From Anaerolineaceae bacterium UBA5224 (lineage in GTDB: Bacteria; Chloroflexota; Anaerolineae; Anaerolineales; Anaerolineaceae), in NCBI GenBank assembly GCA_002409365.1, contig DHUW01000046.1, forward strand, positions 9,768-20,543: a stretch of 10,776 bases of DNA. Direction: 5' to 3'. Within the stretch, counting starts at the first letter, position 1; the number at the start of each line of letters is the position of its first letter. Both the position numbers and the translations under genes were made by a program. Below, one piece after another: positions 1-5,688 of this stretch. Below the pieces are notes generated by a model that worked only from the letters and a program-made list of their open reading frames with translations, did not search any database and had not been told where the DNA came from.

Positions 1-498
1 GCTGGTGTGCGCCCGAACCTCGACCTGGCGAAGATGGCGGGGGTTGAAGTAAATAAGGGAGTTTTGGTCAATGAAAATATGCAAACCTCGAAACCGGATA
101 TTTACGCTGCCGGCGATGTAACTGAATTTCACGGTATTCTCTATGGGTTATGGATCCCTGCCAGAAAGCAAGGGGAGGTTGCAGGAAGGAATGCCGCCGG
201 GCAGCAGACTGATTTTCCCGGGGAACCTCCTGCGGCGAAATTGAAGGTGTTGGGGATCGATTTGTACAGCATTGGTCAATTTATGCCAACGGAAGAGGGC
301 GACCGGCTGATCACAGCCAAAAAAGATGATACCTATATGAGTTTCCTTTTTAGGAATGGCGTAATGATCGGGGCGAACCTGCTTGGCGAGACTGGTCTGG
401 ACATGAAGGTGAAGAAAGCGATCGACGCAAAAACAGATTTTGGCGGTGTACTGCACGATGACGTGACGGTGGAGGAGATCGTAGCGCAAATGGCGTAA
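1..498 (+). CDS. NAD(P)/FAD-dependent oxidoreductase, C-terminal part (5' end outside window)
   Basis: The frame is open from the first base and ends at TAA 496-498, so 165 C-terminal residues are visible. They begin A-G-V-R-P-N and contain TSKPDIYAAGDV (visible residues 29-40), the flavin-binding motif of pyridine nucleotide-disulphide type reductases. This is followed by LYGLWIPARKQGEVAGRNAAG, which in this family packs near the flavin. The last ~85 residues resemble the small C-terminal domain of NADH:rubredoxin reductase and nitrite-reductase-like flavoproteins. Such enzymes pass electrons from NAD(P)H through FAD to rubredoxin or a similar acceptor in the cytoplasm, often for oxygen or peroxide detoxification in anaerobes. 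The specific acceptor cannot be told because the N-terminal FAD and NAD domains lie outside the window. The family is confident; the rubredoxin link is inference. Confidence 0.85.
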   Translation, partial: AGVRPNLDLAKMAGVEVNKGVLVNENMQTSKPDIYAAGDVTEFHGILYGLWIPARKQGEVAGRNAAGQQTDFPGEPPAAKLKVLGIDLYSIGQFMPTEEGDRLITAKKDDTYMSFLFRNGVMIGANLLGETGLDMKVKKAIDAKTDFGGVLHDDVTVEEIVAQMA

Positions 499-503
499 GA
501 AAC

Positions 504-556
504 GTAGGGTTGGTTCCAAACCGCCCCCATGTGCGGCCATGGCAGGTCGCTCCTAC
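504..556. repeat. REP-like extragenic palindromic element
   Basis: The element starts six bases after the flavoprotein stop. Its ends are inverted copies, GTAGG at 504-508 and CCTAC at 552-556. Inside lie two nested palindromes: an imperfect GGTTGG/CAAACC around 508-523, and GCGGCC (533-538) paired with GGTCGC (545-550) through one G-U wobble. Ends of this type (GTAGG..GCGACC and its inverse) recall the short palindromic repeats scattered between genes in many bacterial genomes. Only one copy is in the window, so its dispersed nature is inference. Confidence 0.4.
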
Positions 557-574
557 AAAAGAAGATTAGCGTAC

Positions 575-604
575 AGGCGGGTCCAACGCCCGCCTTATTT
601 TTTT
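575..604 (+). terminator. Intrinsic terminator after the flavoprotein gene
   Basis: AGGCGGG (575-581) pairs perfectly with CCCGCCT (589-595) across a 7-base loop. It is followed by TATTTTTTT through 604. This is a classic GC-rich stem with a U-run, placed to stop + strand transcripts from the flavoprotein gene before the aldo/keto reductase. Confidence 0.85.
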
Positions 605-641
605 GATCCAGTTGAAAGCTTTAAGTGCAAGATTTTCAGGG

Positions 642-698
642 CGACCGTATCAGGTCGTTTCATATTATATTAACTAATTTGAACTGTGAAACTGTTTC
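642..698. promoter_or_regulatory. Upstream region of the aldo/keto reductase with two inverted repeats
   Basis: Two small dyads lie between the terminator and the reductase gene: CGACC (642-646) with GGTCG (653-657), and the perfect palindrome GAAACTGTTTC (688-698). An AT-rich TATTAT (663-668) could be a -10 box, but I see no matching -35 box at the right distance. The GAAAC palindrome has the size of a repressor operator. No regulator is encoded nearby, so this is a weak call. Confidence 0.25.
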
Positions 699-742
699 CA
701 AGGTCACTCGGGGTAAAATAGAAAAAAAGTAAGAGGAAGACT

Positions 743-1888
743 ATGAAATATAGAAACTTTGGAAAATCAGATTTCAAACCCTCCGCACTGGGGTTTGGAT
801 GTATGCGTCTACCCCAATTACCCGGAGAGGACGGCGGGATCGATGAGCCGGAAGCCACACGCATGGTTCGTTACGCCATTGATCAGGGTCTCAATTACGT
901 GGACACTGCCTGGAGTTACCACGGCGGACAAAGTGAAGTAGTACTTGGCAGAATTTTGCAGGATGGCTACCGGGAAAAAGTAGCCTTAGCGACAAAGATG
1001 CCCTCCTGGCTGATTGAAAAAAGTGAAGATTTTGATCACTACTTCGATCTACAATTGGAAAAACTACAGACCGACCACATCGATTTTTACCTCTTGCATT
1101 CGCTGCGGCAAAAGAGTTGGGATAATTACCTCAAACATAACCTGTTCGATTGGGCAGAAAAGCAACTGGCAGATGGCAGGATCCGGCACCTGGGTTTCTC
1201 ATTTCATGATGAACTTCCTGTCTTTGAATCCATTTTGAACGCCTATGATCATTGGGATTTCTGCCAGATCCAATATAACTACATGGATGTCGATTACCAG
1301 GCTGGTCAGCGCGGGCTGAAAATGGCTGCTGAACGCGGCTTAGGCGTGGTGATCATGGAACCGCTCAAAGGTGGAAGGCTAGCGATGGAAGTACCTCCTG
1401 AGCCCGTGAAACGTGTTTTTGATCGTGCAAAGACCCCCCGAAAACCAGCTGAGTGGGCTTTGCAGTGGCTCTGGAACCAACCGGAAGTAAGCCTGGTGCT
1501 TTCAGGTATGTCAACAATGGAGCAGGTGGAGCAAAACGTTGCCAGCGCAAGCCGCTCTGGAGTTGGCAGCTTAACAACAGAGGAAGTCGGGATTATCGAA
1601 GAAGCGCGCGATGCCTGGGAAGGTCTGGCACCCGTTGCCTGCACGCATTGCGATTATTGTCAGCCTTGTCCCAATGGTGTACTCATCCCCCGGATTTTCG
1701 AGATCTATAACAATACTGTCATGTATGACCTGGGCGAACGTGGCAAGCGCGAGTATCACAATGAAATCCCTGAAGATGGACGGGCTGATCACTGCATCGA
1801 GTGCGGGAATTGTGAGGACTCCTGCCCTCAGCATCTGACCATCATTGATTACCTGAAGGATGCTCACGAATATTTGAGAGAGGCATAA
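743..1888 (+). CDS. Aldo/keto reductase with C-terminal ferredoxin-like 4Fe-4S domain
   Basis: This 381-residue cytoplasmic oxidoreductase starts at ATG 743 behind AGAGGAAG (732-739). Residues 1-290 form the aldo/keto reductase (TIM-barrel) domain. The catalytic tetrad is intact: D54 (NYVDTAWSY), Y59, K85 (ATKMP) and H119 (FYLLHS). The NADPH-site region around 203-211 (VIMEPLKGG) and the LSGMSTMEQVEQN segment (253-265) are also typical. The tail has two cysteine groups, C300/C303/C306/C309 followed by proline, and C351/C354/C357/C361 followed by proline. In ferredoxin folds this arrangement binds two [4Fe-4S] clusters. The protein matches the COG1453-type fused reductases common in anaerobes. 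The fusion suggests electron exchange between a carbonyl substrate, a nicotinamide and a low-potential carrier; the substrate is unknown. The DUF2085 gene follows only three bases after the stop, so the two are probably co-transcribed. Confidence 0.93.
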   Translation: MKYRNFGKSDFKPSALGFGCMRLPQLPGEDGGIDEPEATRMVRYAIDQGLNYVDTAWSYHGGQSEVVLGRILQDGYREKVALATKMPSWLIEKSEDFDHYFDLQLEKLQTDHIDFYLLHSLRQKSWDNYLKHNLFDWAEKQLADGRIRHLGFSFHDELPVFESILNAYDHWDFCQIQYNYMDVDYQAGQRGLKMAAERGLGVVIMEPLKGGRLAMEVPPEPVKRVFDRAKTPRKPAEWALQWLWNQPEVSLVLSGMSTMEQVEQNVASASRSGVGSLTTEEVGIIEEARDAWEGLAPVACTHCDYCQPCPNGVLIPRIFEIYNNTVMYDLGERGKREYHNEIPEDGRADHCIECGNCEDSCPQHLTIIDYLKDAHEYLREA

Positions 1889-1891
1889 GCT

Positions 1892-2722
1892 TTGGTAGCA
1901 GAAAGTCCTATCCAGGTTGGAGAAGAAAGGGTCGATCGCAATGACCGACCCTGGATCATCGGCCTTACGGTTCTGCTGTTTGTTTTGGCAGCGATCTGGA
2001 TAGGGATAACGCCTCCGGGTTGGTGGGAGAAAGTAAGGCTGCTGGGTTATGCGGTCTGCCACCAGATTGAGGCGCGCAGCTTTCATTATCACGATATGCA
2101 ATCGCCCCTGTGTGCCCGCTGTACAGGGATGTACCTGGGCGGGCTGCTTGCGCTGTTTTATCAGGCGTTCCAGGGGCGAAAGGGGCATTTCCCACCAGGT
2201 CGGGTGTTCGTTATTTTAGGCGCTTTGTTAATTTGGTTCGGGATCGATGGGATCAATTCCTTCCTGCATTTCATACCCGGATTCACCTATGGTTACCAAC
2301 CCTCCAACCTCTTTCGGCTGATCACCGGTACCGGCGTGGGGTTGGGGATTGGGGCGATTTTGGCACCGCTTTTCAACCAGACAGCCTGGTCAGACTGGAT
2401 CAATCGCAGTTTTTTCGAAAAATGGTATAGCTTTCCTCTGCTGCTTTTGCTGGGCGGGCTGATGGTTGTGGGGGTTTACAGCGAGCAACCGGTGGTTATC
2501 TTTCCGGCGATGCTCCTTTCAGGCTTAAGCATCATCGTTTTACTGGGTGCGCTGCACACCGTGCTTGCCCTGATCTTGACCCGGCGCAGCAATCGTCAGC
2601 CAACATGGACACAAATGAGGCTGCCGGTTTTGATCGGCTTGAACGTCGCCTTTATTCAAATTTTGGTTACCAGTTTGCTAAGGTTTTGGTTAACCGGAAC
2701 CTGGACGCCTCTGGACCTATGA
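1892..2722 (+). CDS. DUF2085 family multi-pass membrane protein
   Basis: The protein has 276 residues and a TTG start at 1892, chosen because GAGAGAGG (1876-1883) sits 8 bases upstream. No ATG in frame precedes the conserved part. The family signature is plain: C56-H57 in VCHQIEARSFH, then C74-A-R-C77-T-G-M-Y in LCARCTGMYLGG, followed by D119-G in WFGIDGINS and P137..R142..G146. Hydrophobic spans lie near residues 21-40, 80-93, 105-124, 143-161, 181-197, 200-229 and 245-265. No reaction is established for the family. The CH..CxxC pattern next to a membrane span could bind a metal or haem, but that is inference. It probably shares an mRNA with the iron-sulphur aldo/keto reductase just upstream. 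Confidence 0.88.
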   Translation: MVAESPIQVGEERVDRNDRPWIIGLTVLLFVLAAIWIGITPPGWWEKVRLLGYAVCHQIEARSFHYHDMQSPLCARCTGMYLGGLLALFYQAFQGRKGHFPPGRVFVILGALLIWFGIDGINSFLHFIPGFTYGYQPSNLFRLITGTGVGLGIGAILAPLFNQTAWSDWINRSFFEKWYSFPLLLLLGGLMVVGVYSEQPVVIFPAMLLSGLSIIVLLGALHTVLALILTRRSNRQPTWTQMRLPVLIGLNVAFIQILVTSLLRFWLTGTWTPLDL

Positions 2723-2729
2723 TTATCTA

Positions 2730-2758
2730 AGGTTTTCTCATAACAACCAGACTATAAT
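2730..2758 (+). promoter_or_regulatory. Putative sigma-70-type promoter for the membrane-protein trio
   Basis: A perfect TATAAT lies at 2753-2758, 41 bases before the DUF4126 start. The -35 position at 17-base spacing (2730-2735, AGGTTT) is poor, so the promoter depends mostly on its -10 box. The short leader can form a hairpin, GTCGGG (2766-2771) with CCCGGC (2782-2787, one G-U pair), directly before the Shine-Dalgarno AGGAGGAG (2788-2795). Confidence 0.5.
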
Positions 2759-2799
2759 TACTTTTGTCGGGAGGATTTTCACCCGGCAGGAGGAGTTTT

Positions 2800-3387
2800 A
2801 TGACGGAAATTATTGGGGGTGTGCTGGGCGCTTTTGGTCTTTCAGCCTCTGCGGGTTTGAATGCGTACATCCCACTTTTGGTTGTATCGCTTTTGGCTAA
2901 ATTCACCAGCCTGATCGAATTGTCAGAGCCCTGGAGTGCGTTGGAGAGTTGGTGGGTGATCGGCGTACTGGCTGTGTTAGGCGTCGTGGAGTTTATTGCC
3001 GACAAGGTACCGGCAGTCGACGAGGTCAACGACGCTATCCAAACCTTTATCCGACCTGTTGCCGGTGCAATCCTTTTCGCAACCAGCGCCAAAACGATCA
3101 CTGATGTCAACCCGGTGCTCTCAATGATCTGCGGATTGTTGGTGGCTGGATCGGTGCATGCAGCAAAATCGTTGGTCGCCCGACCAGTAGTCGAAGCCAG
3201 CACTGTGGGGATCGGTGTGCCGGTAGTGAGTACGCTCGAAGATATTTTGGCAACTGTTATTTCTGTTTTATCGGTAGTGCTGCCAATCCTGATGATCATC
3301 CTGGTCTTCCTGCTGATCTGGTTGGTAGCAGCATTCTTCAATCGGCGTAAAAGAGCACGCGAGAAAGTTATTGAAAGTGAAATTTAG
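2800..3387 (+). CDS. DUF4126 family membrane protein
   Basis: The start is ATG 2800, because AGGAGGAG (2788-2795) lies 4 bases upstream; an earlier in-frame TTG at 2764 has no such support. The product is 195 residues and mostly hydrophobic. Conserved-looking blocks are SASAGLNAYIPLL (15-27), EFIADKVPAVDEVNDAIQTF (64-83) followed by IRPVAGA (84-90), and H120-A-A-K123-S-L-V-A-R128 in the fourth hydrophobic stretch. Membrane segments fall near 18-34, 53-67, 86-97, 107-125 and 153-180, and the tail is short and basic. This agrees with the DUF4126 family, whose function is not known; the polar D/K/R/H residues inside the membrane blocks hint at a channel or transporter. It begins a run of three genes separated by 8 to 12 bases. 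Confidence 0.88.
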   Translation: MTEIIGGVLGAFGLSASAGLNAYIPLLVVSLLAKFTSLIELSEPWSALESWWVIGVLAVLGVVEFIADKVPAVDEVNDAIQTFIRPVAGAILFATSAKTITDVNPVLSMICGLLVAGSVHAAKSLVARPVVEASTVGIGVPVVSTLEDILATVISVLSVVLPILMIILVFLLIWLVAAFFNRRKRAREKVIESEI

Positions 3388-3395
3388 GAGGAGTA

Positions 3396-3740
3396 ATGAC
3401 TGAAAATCAAGAACATCAAAAAAACTTGGAGGAAACCACCTCGCTTTGGGCGATTTTTAGCCTGATTAGTGGCATCGCCAATTATGTTGGTTTATGGTTC
3501 ATCGGCGCAATTGTAGCTGTTATCACCGGTTATTTTGCCAAGAATGAAATTAAAAAGAGTAACGACAGAATAGGCGGCGAAGGCCTGGCAAATGTCGGTT
3601 TGATCCTGGGCTGGGTTGGCATCGCAGTGTCAATTCTGATGGCTTGTCTCATCATTCTGATTGCAGTTGGTGTGATTGGTGGTAGTATTGCCTTATGCGG
3701 ACCTTTTAGCGATATGATCAATCAAATCCCTTTGTATTGA
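3396..3740 (+). CDS. Small DUF4190-type membrane protein
   Basis: This 114-residue protein starts at ATG 3396. Its Shine-Dalgarno AGGAGGAG (3386-3393) overlaps the TAG stop of the DUF4126 gene, a sign of translational coupling. After a polar N-terminus (1-16), the segment from 17 to 82 follows the DUF4190 pattern: a first hydrophobic stretch ending GAIVAVITGYFAKNEIK, then a basic and glycine-rich loop (KKSNDRIGGEGLA), then a second span (NVGLILGWVGIAVSILMAC). A third hydrophobic run covers 84-100. DUF4190 modules are widespread in small Gram-positive and Chloroflexota envelope proteins and have no assigned activity. A structural or accessory role in the membrane with its two neighbours is inference. 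Confidence 0.82.
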   Translation: MTENQEHQKNLEETTSLWAIFSLISGIANYVGLWFIGAIVAVITGYFAKNEIKKSNDRIGGEGLANVGLILGWVGIAVSILMACLIILIAVGVIGGSIALCGPFSDMINQIPLY

Positions 3741-3752
3741 AAGGAATAAATT

Positions 3753-4193
3753 ATGAGTGACCAAGAAATCAATGAAAACCCCGACGCAGATCGTTGGGCT
3801 AACGTTCCTAAGGAACCATTTCAATCCAATCAGCCAACAGAGCCGGAACCGATTGTAACCGAACCAGTTCCGGAGACAGAATTTAGTTCTGAACCCCTGC
3901 CTGAGCCTGAGATCTATGACCCTGTACGAGATGAGCATGAACCTTATGTTGAAGTGACTCCGGAAAAAGAAGGATTCACAACTGCTCCTTCAACTTCAAA
4001 AACGTATACTTACACTCAACCTCCTGTTGAGAAGAAGAAGAACAATGGCTGGGTGATCGCCTTGATCGTTCTCCTGGTGTTATGCCTTTGTATCTGCATC
4101 GTGATTGTGGTGAGCACGTTGCTGATCGCCAGAGGTGGCTATGAGATCCAGTGGTCATCTTCCCTGATCAATTCGGTCTTGAGTTTGATTTAG
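3753..4193 (+). CDS. Acidic Pro/Glu-rich protein with a single transmembrane segment
   Basis: The protein has 146 residues, ATG at 3753 and AAGGA at 3741-3745. Residues 1-92 are rich in Pro, Glu, Asp, Thr and Ser, with repeated short units such as EPEP, EPVPE and EPLPEPE, and look disordered. A basic stretch KKKNNGW (94-100) precedes one long hydrophobic segment (100-126) that carries three cysteines alternating at 111, 113 and 115. The last 20 residues are mixed polar and hydrophobic. By the positive-inside rule the disordered part would lie in the cytoplasm. I recognise no family. It is the last gene of a run with DUF4126 and DUF4190 proteins, closed by a strong terminator, so a shared envelope function is likely but not identified. 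Confidence 0.75.
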   Translation: MSDQEINENPDADRWANVPKEPFQSNQPTEPEPIVTEPVPETEFSSEPLPEPEIYDPVRDEHEPYVEVTPEKEGFTTAPSTSKTYTYTQPPVEKKKNNGWVIALIVLLVLCLCICIVIVVSTLLIARGGYEIQWSSSLINSVLSLI

Positions 4194-4210
4194 TTCGTTC
4201 GTAGCTTGAC

Positions 4211-4239
4211 ACGGGTTGGCAATTGCCAGCCCGTTTTTT
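4211..4239 (+). terminator. Strong intrinsic terminator ending the membrane-protein trio
   Basis: ACGGGTTGGC (4211-4220) pairs with GCCAGCCCGT (4225-4234), ten base pairs with one G-U wobble, across the tetraloop AATT. A run of six T (4234-4239) follows directly, then ATTTTG. It lies 17 bases after the stop of the preceding gene. Confidence 0.93.
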
Positions 4240-4302
4240 ATTTTGTTTGGACGATGTGCGAAACATCCATTAAATGACTTTCAAAATGCACGCAAAATAC
4301 GT

Positions 4303-4320
4303 GACGGCATGGAAGCCGTC
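4303..4320. repeat. Small perfect hairpin GACGGC/GCCGTC
   Basis: GACGGC (4303-4308) and GCCGTC (4315-4320) are perfect inverted copies around the 6-base loop ATGGAA. No T-run follows on either strand, so it is not an obvious terminator. It may be part of a structured transcript or a REP-type remnant. Confidence 0.3.
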
Positions 4321-4483
4321 CCTGACAAATCACCCTACCAAAGATAGGGAAGAGCTTCCAAGGACTCCCGATATTAGACACCAACAGTCGCAGAAGGAGA
4401 TAAGACTCCTGATTGTCGATGTTTTATGGAAGGAACTCTCTTTGATCGTTTCGTAAATATTCGTCTTTGATAATTTTTTAGGG

Positions 4484-4512
4484 TTGACCTGGTAAAAATA
4501 TAGTTATAAAAT
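4484..4512 (+). promoter_or_regulatory. Sigma-70-type promoter upstream of the secreted orphan gene
   Basis: TTGACC (4484-4489) and TAAAAT (4507-4512) are separated by 17 bases, close to both consensus hexamers. Transcription would start near 4519, leaving a leader of about 190 bases before the ATG at 4710. Either the gene has a long AT-rich 5' leader or the promoter serves a small RNA. Confidence 0.6.
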
Positions 4513-4709
4513 AGCAATTGTTAAATATTTCACAGAACGATTTGCCCTTTATCATCAATATTAATAATTAAGGGTTTTATATTCCGAATCAAATTCTTTT
4601 TAAGCCTACACTTTCCATGTTTTCCCCCAACTGCTTCGAAAATATTAAATTCTTGTTGCAGACTCCTGGTGCTTATTAAAAAAACATAAGTATTGAAATG
4701 AGGAACGAG

Positions 4710-5498
4710 ATGAATAAAAAGTTGTTCAAAATATTTGCTTCATTGACCATTTTTTTTATCACTTTCTACAGCTCCATCCCTTCAGGGGTGACCGCGAAAG
4801 GAAATGGACCAACCGATGATGACTTGGTCATTATTGGCGATATGAACTTAAGTTCGAATCCCGTATCAACCCGCCATAGTGATGACTCTATCTCGGATAA
4901 CCTGCGAGGGGTTGACGCCGGAAGCATAATTCTCACAGAGTCTGTCAGCCAAACCTTGATTGTTGGCAATTCAGCAGCATGCAACATGGGAGGTATCCAC
5001 ACCGACAACCATTATTTACGAATTTTCGATCTGCCTACTTTCGGTATTGATAAAGACTTTAAAATAAGCAATGTTTCGTTTGGAATTGAGCAGTCGATTC
5101 CAGCCGGGACAACTCAACCGCTTCAAGTACGCTTATACACTCTGAATGGTATTTTCCAATTTGCTAATATGACCCTGATCGGCACCACGATCACTGATGT
5201 GACAAGCCAAGAGATGACGATTCTCAATGTTCCAGTAAGCGGTACTGCTCCTGCTGGCTCAAAACTCGTAGTCGATATTTTCACCCCGGATGGTGAGGCT
5301 GCGGGCAACAGCTTCTTTATTGGTTCAAATAATCTGGGGGAAACTGGACCGAGCTATATCGCAGCTGCAGAATGTGGTATACCCGAACCTACCCTTGTGG
5401 CAAACGTTGGCTACCCCAATATGATGATCGTGATGAATGTAACCGGGACGGTGCTGCAGACAACCTGGATTAATTATTTGCCGTTGATCCAAAGATAG
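4710..5498 (+). CDS. Secreted beta-rich hypothetical protein with C-terminal YLPL tail
   Basis: ATG 4710 is preferred over the in-frame ATG 4698, because GAGGA (4700-4704) then lies 5 bases upstream. The 262-residue product begins with a Sec signal peptide: MNKK, a hydrophobic core at residues 5-22, and a likely cut around 26-30. There is no lipobox cysteine. Residues ~85-247 look like one beta-sandwich domain, alternating hydrophobic residues with Gly/Thr/Asn. It includes a DNHYLRIFDLPTFGI block (99-113), VSGTAPAGSKLVVDIFTPDG (176-195) and GNSFFIGSN (199-207). Two cysteines (C91, C222) could form a disulphide. I have seen similar domains appended to secreted proteases and other exported proteins, but I cannot name a defined family. 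The end, W253-INYLPLIQR, matches a short tail seen on many exported Chloroflexota proteins; its role is unknown. It stands alone between a long leader and a convergent operon. Confidence 0.78.
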   Translation: MNKKLFKIFASLTIFFITFYSSIPSGVTAKGNGPTDDDLVIIGDMNLSSNPVSTRHSDDSISDNLRGVDAGSIILTESVSQTLIVGNSAACNMGGIHTDNHYLRIFDLPTFGIDKDFKISNVSFGIEQSIPAGTTQPLQVRLYTLNGIFQFANMTLIGTTITDVTSQEMTILNVPVSGTAPAGSKLVVDIFTPDGEAAGNSFFIGSNNLGETGPSYIAAAECGIPEPTLVANVGYPNMMIVMNVTGTVLQTTWINYLPLIQR

Positions 5499-5582
5499 CT
5501 TTAATAGTTAAAGTTCTTAAATTTTTTGGTTCACAGACAAAGAAGTCCAATTTTTTTGTTTTTCGAACCCGCTCATTGTAAG

Positions 5583-5600
5583 GAGACCTTCTTCGGTCTC
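5583..5600. repeat. Hairpin GAGACC/GGTCTC in the convergent intergenic region
   Basis: GAGACC (5583-5588) and GGTCTC (5595-5600) are perfect inverted copies around TTCTTC. It lies between the ends of the secreted-protein gene and thiQ. T-rich tracts occur at 5522-5527 and 5551-5563, but none directly follows this stem on either strand, so terminator activity is possible but not typical. Confidence 0.35.
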
Positions 5601-5625
5601 ATGTTGTGATGTTTGCTGCTGAAGT

Positions 5626-5646
5626 GGAGGGAGACAAGCTCCCTCC
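5626..5646. repeat. Eight-base-pair perfect hairpin downstream of thiQ
   Basis: GGAGGGAG (5626-5633) and CTCCCTCC (5639-5646) are perfect inverted copies with loop ACAAG. It lies 43 bases past the thiQ stop in the direction of that operon, followed outward by CGTAGG. A stem this strong may protect the 3' end of the thiamine operon mRNA or help termination, although the U-run is missing on both sides. It also resembles a REP-type palindrome. Confidence 0.45.
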
Positions 5647-5688
5647 GTAGGATTGATTGTCTTATCTGCATAGCCCAGTGGCTGTTCC

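Larger units (their letters stand above)
4240..4709. other. AT-rich intergenic stretch without a convincing gene
   Basis: Between the terminator and the secreted-protein gene I see no supported coding region. An open frame at 4274-4456 lacks a Shine-Dalgarno and any recognisable motif. The first half holds a small hairpin (4303-4320) and the imperfect dyad AGGAG..CTCCT near 4396-4411. From about 4440 the composition becomes strongly AT-rich. It contains a good promoter (4484-4512) and a weak hairpin, CCCTT (4545-4549) with AAGGG (4570-4574), followed by TTTTAT. The rest, 4575-4697, holds AT-rich sequence with no clear element. Confidence 0.6.

Noticed and set aside
1621..1850. Separate ferredoxin gene at the end of the aldo/keto reductase
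   Set aside because: The cysteine motifs are in the same uninterrupted frame, and this fusion is a known architecture of the family.
1571..2188. 205-codon open frame on the - strand
   Set aside because: It lies opposite the end of the aldo/keto reductase and the start of DUF2085, both of which have clear family motifs. Its own translation has none and there is no ribosome binding site.
2764..2799. TTG start 12 codons upstream for DUF4126
   Set aside because: It lies in the leader, before the strong AGGAGGAG that serves ATG 2800.
2727..3341. 204-codon open frame on the - strand opposite DUF4126
   Set aside because: The Ser/Thr/Asn-rich translation is the typical antisense image of a hydrophobic membrane protein.
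3840..3915. Repeated EPEP/EPVPE coding units as a DNA repeat or CRISPR-like array
   Set aside because: The repetition is in the protein composition only; the DNA units vary in length and sequence and there are no regular spacers.
4274..4456. 60-codon open frame in the intergenic stretch
   Set aside because: No Shine-Dalgarno, no recognisable motif, and hairpins within it; chance opening is more likely.
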